Source: an uncultured bacterium (lineage in GTDB: Bacteria; Cyanobacteriota; Vampirovibrionia; Gastranaerophilales; Gastranaerophilaceae). Taken from it: a DNA stretch of 57,653 nucleotides. Position numbers and translations under genes: made by a program. Below, piece by piece: positions 39,101 through 48,100 of this stretch. Positions within the stretch are counted from its first letter, which is position 1; every line of letters begins with the position of its first letter. The notes below the pieces were generated by a model, which made no database searches, was not told the DNA's origin, and saw only the letters and a list, made by a program, of their open reading frames with translations. Where the stretch lies: positions 1-57,653 of the forward strand of contig URFH01000013.1 in the NCBI GenBank assembly GCA_900547155.1. The letters run 5' to 3'.

Positions 39101-42100
39101 CTGACTGAACGCGTATAGCGCTCCTCCGAGGTTACCGCTGTTTGATTCAAAAATCGAGTCGTTAATCGTGGTGGTTCCGCCTGATTTGCCGATAGCTCCA
39201 CCGTAAGCGGCTGAATTTTGCTTGAATATAGAATTTGTAATTGTATCAATGCTTTCGGAACCGCAAATTGCGCCACCGTAGTTGCTTGTGTGATTTTTAA
39301 TAAATTCTGTGGCGGAAATAGTTACGTTTGTGTTGTAGCCTAGTCTTATCGCCCCGCCGTCGGTGGTTGAGATGTTGCTTTCAAACGAGGAATTAGTTAT
39401 TGTAGCACTGCTGCCGTTCTGGTTAATTGCTCCGCCGTGCCCTGCCATGCCGCTGGAACCTACGGAGTTGCCTTTGAAGACGGAGTTGTTAATATTTAGT
39501 TCGCCTGTGTTGCTGATGGCGCCGCCATAGACTGTTTGGCCGGTTATGCCGGTGGCAGAGTTGTTAATGAACTGGCTGCCGGAGATGGTGAGATTGCCGG
39601 AGCTATAAATCGCCCCGCCGTTGCCTTTGGAGGTGTTGCCTTTGTCGTCGCCCTCGGCTCCAAAGATGGAATTTGTTATAGAGAGAGTGATTCCGTTGTA
39701 TATTGCGCCGCCTAGATTGCCTGATTTATTTCCGTAGAATTTTGAGTTATAAAACTCAGCAGTCGCACCGCCGCCGCGTGCCTCAAAATTGATTGCACCG
39801 CCGTAATGTTTTGCTTCGTTATCGATAAAGTTGACCTGTTTCCATATTGAGGTTAATGTGCTCATATATGCAGCGCCGCCATAGTGGCTTGCTTTGTTTG
39901 CATAGAATTCCGTGTCGGAGATTTCCGCTTTTGACCCGTAAAGGATAATGGCGCCGCCATCATTGGAAAGGCTGCTCTCCACGGCAATATTATTTTCAAA
40001 ATATGAGTTTTTGATTACGGTTTCGTATCCGGCGCTCGTGTAAATAGCACCGCCATCGCCGCTATGGTTGTCGGCTGCGGCGTAGGAGGTATTGTTCAGG
40101 AATTTTGAACCGTCAATAATGAGTTTTCCGCTGCCAAAACTGCTTATTGCGCCGCCGTTGGAGTTGTTTATAGCGGAGTTTCCGTCAAAAAGCGAGCCGT
40201 TTACGGTCAAAGTGCCGCCGGCTTGATAAATCGCACCTGCGCTGTTGGTTGCGTGGTTGTTTATGAAATCGGAACCGTTGATGGTGAGCGAGCCTGAACC
40301 TGAAAGTTGTGTCGGATCAAAGTAGATAGCGCCGCCATTTTTGGCAGTATTTCCCTCACCGTCGCCCGTTCCGCCGAAAATCGAGTTGTTTATGGTCGTA
40401 TTTGCGTCTAAAGTGGCAATTGCGCCGCCGTTTCCGCTGGGGTCACTGGTGTAGTTGCCTTTAAAGGTGGAGGTGTTTACTTCCAGAATTGCACCGTAGG
40501 CTGAATATATTGCGCCACCTGCATTATTTGACCAGTTTCCGACGAAATCCGAGGTCGTAATTGTCATTTTTCCGCCCCAATTATCTAAGGCACCTCCAGC
40601 ATATGCCGAGTTGTTGGTGAAAGTGGAGTTTGTGATGTTTGCTACTGCTCCGGAGCCGGAGGATGAGATAGCGCCTCCGGTGTTTGAGCCTGAACTACCG
40701 GCTGCGTAATCTTTTGTATAATTTCCGCTAAAATTGGAGTTTACGACCGTGAGAGTGCCGCCGTTGTTGTAAATCGCGCCTCCATTGATGTTTACGTTGC
40801 TGGGGTCTGTGATGTAGTTGTTTAAGAAGTCGGAATTGTAGATACTGGCGGTCGAGCCACTCCGCATGTAGATAGCGCCGCCGCTTTTTGAATAGTTTCC
40901 GTCAAAAGTCGAGTTGTAAACAGCGATTTTGCCGGCATCGTAGGCTGTGCCGTTGATAGACTCGGCAAAATGAACATAAATCGCTCCACCTAAACTAGCA
41001 TGGTTGCCGCTAAATTCCGAGGAGTTTATTTTGTAATCCGAGTTTGCATGCGCGTAAATCGCCCCGCCGCCTACGTTACTGCCACTTGCATAGTTGTTTA
41101 AAAACTGTGAATTTGTGATATTGGCTGTGCCATGGGCTCCTATCCCGCCACCGCCGCCGGCAGTGTTGCCGGAGAAGAGTGAATCTACTACTTCAAGTTG
41201 GGCATTTGCATAATTATAAATTGTTCCGCTGGAAGTTGTTACGTTATTTATGAAGTCGGATTTTATGACGCTCAAAATGCCTCGGTTGGTTATGGCAGAG
41301 CCATCATAAGCTATGTTTCCTGTGAAAGTCGAGCCCACGACGTCCATGCGGCCGCTGTCTGCATTAAAGATTGCTCCTCCGCCATAGAATCCGTTTCCTC
41401 TAGTTGCTGTATTGTTCGTAAAGTCGGAATGAACAATATTCATAACCCCGTAGTTAGAAATTGCCCCGCCGTCGAAGGCTGAGTTGCCTGTGAACGAGGA
41501 ATCTACGATATTCATGTTTACACGGGTATCAGCGAATAATGCGCCGCCGCTGGTTGAGGATAATACTTTGTTATTATTGAAAATACTGCTTAAAATTGTA
41601 ACTTTTGAATTATTGGCTGCATAAATCGCCCCGCCATTTCCCGTTGTGCTCGAGGAACCCGAGGTATTTCCGGTGAATTCGGATGAGGAAATGTGCAAAT
41701 TGCCGTAATACAGTATAATAGCGCCGCCGGCCGTAACTGCAGTGTTGTCTTTGAACAGCGAATCGAGGATTGTGGTGTATGTGCCCGTTCCGCCGAGCTC
41801 CATAACGCCGCCGCATGACCCGAGGGCGTGGTTGGAAGCAAAAACCGAATGGTTTATGGTCAGTTTTCCGTTTCCGACGCTGGAACTTGTGCCGCTGGCG
41901 CCATGACCGAACTGTAAAACAGCGCCGTTTGCGGATGTTTTGTTATTGTAGAAGACAGAATCCGCAATATTCAAGGTCGCGTTTGTAGCGGCCCATCCGC
42001 CAATAATGCCCTCTCCTACTGTATCGTTGTTATTTTGCCATGCGGCCTCTACAGTGCCGGTATCGTAGTTATATTTGCCCACTCCGAAGATGTTGAGGGT

Positions 42101-45100
42101 TGTGTTTGAGCCCATGGCAAAGCGATAGATGTTTGAGCTCTGGTTGAAAGTAAATGAATGCTGATTCCCGAAGATTGTGAGCATTCCTGTTGATAAAGTG
42201 GAATTTCTGCTTTGGCCGTATTCAAAATCCGCTGTTGCGGAGAACGCTTTGTAGGCGCTGGTATTCTCGAATGCGTTGCCAAGGGAGTACGAATCGCTGG
42301 TTTTTGTGGAATAAACGCCATTTCGCCCACTCTGGCGGTAAAAATAGACTTTAGAACTATTGGTGTAAGTTCCGCCGTAGTTTGAGACGTCCAGTCCGTT
42401 CCATCTGTTGCTGTCAAAGCCGCTTGTGCCGCTGTCAGTGTAAGAAGTAATATTTATACCTGCGATAAACGGGCTTCCGGAGGTGACAGAGTATTTTGTG
42501 GGTTCAACAATGGCGCTGGAGCCCCATTTCATGTCGAACATCACCCCTGCATTGCCGGCTATGTTGATAGTTTGTGATGTATCCGAGAGGCTGCCGTTCG
42601 CTGTGGAGAAAATACCGCCGTATAAGTTGATTGTTGTGTTGGAAGTGTCCGGTGTCCTGCCCCATTGACCGAGTGTGAGCATTCCGTTATATACATTGAT
42701 TGTTGCATTACTGATTTGATGGTTAAAAATAACAATTCCATCGGTAGGCGCTGCAGTTCCGTCGTACCCGATTATACCTGATTGGTTAATATTGATTGCG
42801 TCGGTTCTTGTGCTGCCGCCTATTACATCATCAAAGCGGACAATACCGCCGTTTCCGGCATTTAAATTCACTACGCCGCCAAGATTTGCTATTGCCTTAC
42901 TGACGTCGTTTTTTGACTTATTCCCGCTGAAGAAAACCGCCCCGCCGTTGCCGATGATGTTCAGCGTAGCGCGGTTGTCGATTGCGCCGCCGTCATCGTA
43001 GGATTTGTTGTTTTTTATGACAGCGTTCTGGATTGTGAGGGTTGAATTACTATAGTTAGCAAAAGCCCCGCCATCGCCCATGCCATCTGTTCCGTCACCG
43101 GCTGTATTGTTTTCAAATACGGAATTCAGGATTTTTGCCGTGCTGTTATTTGTATTAGTAATAGCCCCACCTGTGGTTGAAGCTGTGTTGCCTCCAAAAT
43201 ATGAAAGGAAAACTTTTAATGAGGAAGAATTGTCATTGAAAATGGCTCCGCCGCCGTCTGCGGTGTTGTTTTTGAAGACCGAACCCATAAATTGTGCTGT
43301 GGCGCCAGTGAGATATGCTGCGCCGCCGTTACTTTCGGCGGTGTTATTATAAAAAGTGTTGCTGTAAAAGATTGAATTGCCGTTTAGGAATGCTGCGCCT
43401 CCGTTAAGTCCGGCGGAATTGCCGTCAAACGAACTTAGAGCGGCTTCAACTTCTGAGAGTGCATACATTGCGCCGCCACCGCGTTCAGGTGCTGAATTGC
43501 CGGTAAGTGCGCTGTCGTTGATGGTTAGTTTTCCGTTACTATGCCAGATATTTCCGCCGTTTGCCCCTTGGGCAGCCGTTCCCATCCCGCCTTTTGCGGA
43601 GTTTGAATTAAAAGCGGAGTGGTTTATTGTCAGGTCGCCCATAGATAAGATGGCGCCGCCGTCATCTTCATTGTCTGCGATTGTAGTTTGGGTATAATTG
43701 GATAAAAATCGGGTATAGTCGAGGGTCAGTGATGTGTCTTTTCCTGCGAAAATCGCCCCGCCCTGTCTGGAGTAGTTTTCTTTAAAAAGCGAGCCTGTGA
43801 ATGCGAGTTTTGAGTTGTCTGCCATATAAACAGCACCGCCGTAACCGTCAGCGTGGTTTCCGATGAAAGCGAGGCCATCGTGTGTTAATGAAAATGATGT
43901 GTGGTACATTGCGCCGCCGTTTCCGGTGGTTACCCCGTCGGCATTGGTTTCGCGCTGGATTGCTGCATTGTTAAGGAAAAGGCTGTTAGTTACTGCTTGA
44001 TATGTTATAGTAGCTCCACCACGGCCCGCTGTATTGTTTTTAAATATTGAAGAATCGATGGTGCCGATTGCAACTGCTCCGGCAATATCCCCGCTCGTGC
44101 CGTATGCGCTTTCAATTATCCCGTTAGAATCGAAAATAGAGCCTTTATAGTGAACGTCCCCATAGCTAACTCCACCCTGCATTCCCAGGTTGCCTGAAAA
44201 TATCGAATAGTTTGCATAAGTTACATCTGAAAGCGAATCAGACCCGCTATCTGAATATAGCACCCCGCCGGCTTTTGTTGGCTGATATGATGGTATCTGG
44301 TTATTATAAAATCTGGATGAATTTATAATCGTTGTGCTTCCGCCCGAATCTGTATAAATCGCTGCGCCATAACTACCATTGTTTCCGGTGAAAATTGAGT
44401 TATTTATTGTAGTGGTTCCACCTCCTACATTAGTTATTGCGCAATTATTGCCCGTGAAAGTGGAGTTGTTTATGTTTGCAGTACCTGCGACGATGTAAAC
44501 GGCAGAATTTCCTGTATTATTAGTAAAAGTCGAGCCGTTAATATTCATTATGCCATTTTTTTGAAAGATTGCTCCGCCGGCGCCGACTGCTGTGCTTGCG
44601 TTATTTTCAAATTCTGAACGGTTTATGTTCAGCGTGTACACAGTATTATCGCTATTAATGCCTTTAAAATAGATTGCTCCGCCGCCGTAATCGCTGCTTC
44701 CGTCGTTTTCCGTATCGGTGGTGTAGTTATTTTTGAACACGGAAGAACTTATTATATTATTTCCATTTGAAAAAATCGCCCCGCCGCGTTTGCCGGCGTG
44801 GTTTCCGGTGAAAGTAGAGTTTAAGGCGTAATTATTTTCCATAAAGAGCGTGCCGCCTTCAATGGTTGCCGAATTATTTTCCAAAACCGAGTTTTCGACA
44901 GTTACATTGTGTCCTACACCGCCTCTGCCTACATTTGCGGTGTTGTTTTTGAAAATACTGTTGGCTACGCCTGCACCGTAAAGCACGCCTGTATTTTTTG
45001 CCGTATTATCTGTAAATGTTGAGTTGTAAACGAAAGAATCATTGCCGGAATAGCCCATTCCGCCTGAATATAATACGCTGGCGAATCCCTCCGAGTTATT

Positions 45101-48100
45101 GTTATGGTTTGTGAAAGTTGAGTTATTTACAATGACAACAGCGTCCTGAGCCACGTTATAGATGGTTCTGGTTCCGGTATTTGCGTCAAAATTTGAGTTG
45201 TTTATCTGAACTTTGCCGTTATTGTTGGTATTGGTGATTACACCTGCCCATGAGTTTGCACCTGCGTTGTTTGTGAAGTCGGTGTTCATCACTGTTAAGG
45301 AGCCGCCGGCATTTTTGATTGCTGCGCCGTTGCTTCCTGAGTTATTGTCGAATACTGAGTCCATAACAACGAGATTAGCTGCGCTATATATAGCGCCGGA
45401 GCCTGTGGTGCCCTGGTTTTCGGTGAAAGTCGAGCCCATTATGGTTAAGTTTCCGCTGTTAACATAGATTGCTTTTCCGTTGTCTGAGCTGGTATTTTGC
45501 GTGAAAATCGAGTCGATTATGTACGAATTGCCGCTGCCTGCAAGGGTTAAAACTCCGCCACTGTATACTGTGGAGTTGTTTTCAAAAGAACTGCCGTAAA
45601 TAAATGTGTTGCTGTTGTTTGCAAAGCGGATTACTCCGCCGGAGCCGGCTGTTGCGCTGTTTCCTGTAAATGTGGAGTCGTAAATTGAAAGATAATGCGT
45701 AGTGTCTATGTCGTCGCTGCCGTGAAAGACTCCGCCGCCGATTGCAGTGTTGGAATTAAATGTGGAGTTTGTGATTGTCGTATATGAGTCAGCCCCCAGG
45801 TTGATAGCGCCTGCCTTATACCCGATATTACCCGTAAATACCGAATTGTTAATCGCCATAGAGCCAAAGTTGGCTATGGCTCCGCCTTGTCCTATGATTT
45901 CAGCGGTTGTGTCTGTTGCGGGTATCTTAGGGACGGCGTTGTTTGTGAATGTCGAGCCGGAAACAGTCAAATTTGAGGCATTGTAAACCGCTCCGCCGTA
46001 CGTTGCGGAGGTCATTGCGGTGGAATTGTTTGTGAAAGTTGAATCTGAAATATGCAGATTGGAATTGTTGTCGATTGCGCCGCCATGGCTCGATGTGGTT
46101 TGGTTTTTGTCAAAAGTTGACCCGAATATCAGTTCATTGCCGCCATTAGATGTAATCGCCCCGCCATCTACGCGTGCTGTGTTATTTGTGAATGTTGTGT
46201 CAAAAACACGTAAATCGGCATTTCTTACATATATTGCTCCGCCAACGTAATTAGTTGAGTTATTGTTGAATGTTGAGCCACGGATGATGGTGTCGCCGTA
46301 CGCACCAATAACCCCTCCGCCGGAACCTGTGCCCTCTGCGGATATTGTATCAAATATAACGTTGTTCAGATATAATTTGCTGCCGGTATTCATCCTGATA
46401 GCGCCCCCGTCGTAGCCTTGAGCGCTGATAGCAGTTATTTTGTTGTTGTAGAAAACAGAATTGCTAATACTTGCAATCCCGCTGATGTTAAGCACCGAGC
46501 CGCTGCCATCTAATACAAAATCGTGAATCGAATTGATTATATTTCCGTTTTCATCAACATAACCGAAGCCATCCATCACAAGAAAAGAACCGCTGGAAAC
46601 GCTTAGCCCTGCGTGAGAATTGCCGTCCCAGTCAAAACCCCCTCCGTCGAGTATTAATGTTCCGCCAGGCATAGACCCTAAATCACTGGTGTTTTTGAGG
46701 TTGCCGGAGAGGGTAAAGACTTTGACGGCTGTGTTCGCGTCTGCGAGCACAGAGTCTATTTTTTGCGTAATATCGAGCTGGTTCACGCTTAGTGAGCCTG
46801 CTGTTGAAGAGTTTGTTATTTCATATAGATAATTATTAGTATAAGTGTTTGAGCCGACCGTTAAAGCAGGTGCATTATCGGGTAAAAACAGGTCTAAATT
46901 AATCCGTCCGGGTGCGCCGTAGGTGTTGTTCAGCTCGGAAGTAACATTGACCGCGCCTATGTTTAATGTACCCGATGTTGTACCTGAGATATTGAATTTG
47001 TCATAGGTTTTGTTTTCCCCGGCCAAATCCAGAATCACGCTGCCGCCGGTTGCGCTAAAATTGTTGAGGTCAATGGTATCGACGGTTCCGTTGGCGATGT
47101 TCAATGTTCCGCCGTTGATTGTGAGGTCTGAGTTTTCAAAATATCCGGTTGAATTTTGCCCGTATTCGCCCAAAGTCAGGCTTCCGTTATTAAGAATGAC
47201 GCTCGAGCCGATGAATTTGCCGTTCATCTGGATATTTCCGTCCGTGGGGGCGGATGTGCCGTCGAATAAGGTATTTGCGGCGTTTATGTAGATTTTATTG
47301 TTATTTTGCCCTGAAACGTTGTCGTTGATTGTAAAAGAGCCGGTTTTTGAGGCGTTGAGGTAGAGGATTGAGGTATATACGTTGGAAATAGCTCCTGATT
47401 CGCCGTTAGCCATATTTCCCGTGAATTCGGTTATTCCTTTATCTGCAATGATTGTTGTGTTTTGGCTAAAGTTCTGTACTGCTGCGGCATTAGCTGATTC
47501 TGAGTAACTTTCGTTGCTGATATTATTTTTGAAAATTGAATTTTTAATGATTGCAATGGCATTTGATGCTATTCCAACCGCGGCTTTGTTTGGTGAAGTA
47601 TTATTTTCAAAAATTGAGTTGTTTATGTATAAATTTCCGCTATATGTATCGACAGCGCTTGTGGCAGTTGATGTGTTGTTCGAAAAAATCGAATTTTCGA
47701 TGTTGACTGTGCCTGTTTGGTTCCCGATAACGCCGTGGCCGGATGTGCTGGTGTTGTTTGCAAAGGTTGAATTTTTGATATTCAACGCTCCGGCAATATT
47801 ATAAATTATGCTTCCTTTGTTTGTGTTGTTTTCGAATGTGCTGCCGTAGATGTTGACTGTGCCGGCGGTTTTGTATATTGCTGCGCCGACATCTGCCTGA
47901 TTATATTTGAAAATTGAGTCATAAATGTTCACTGTGGCGTCTTCCATGCAGATTGCGCCGCCGTTATTGACTGCTGTGTTGCCGTATTCTGCGCTTTCAC
48001 CGCCAAAAACCGTGGAGCCAATTGTTGCTGTTCCGCTATAGATGTACATTGCACCGCCACATATTGCGTCGTTGCCTGTGAAAGTTGAGTTTCCGACGGT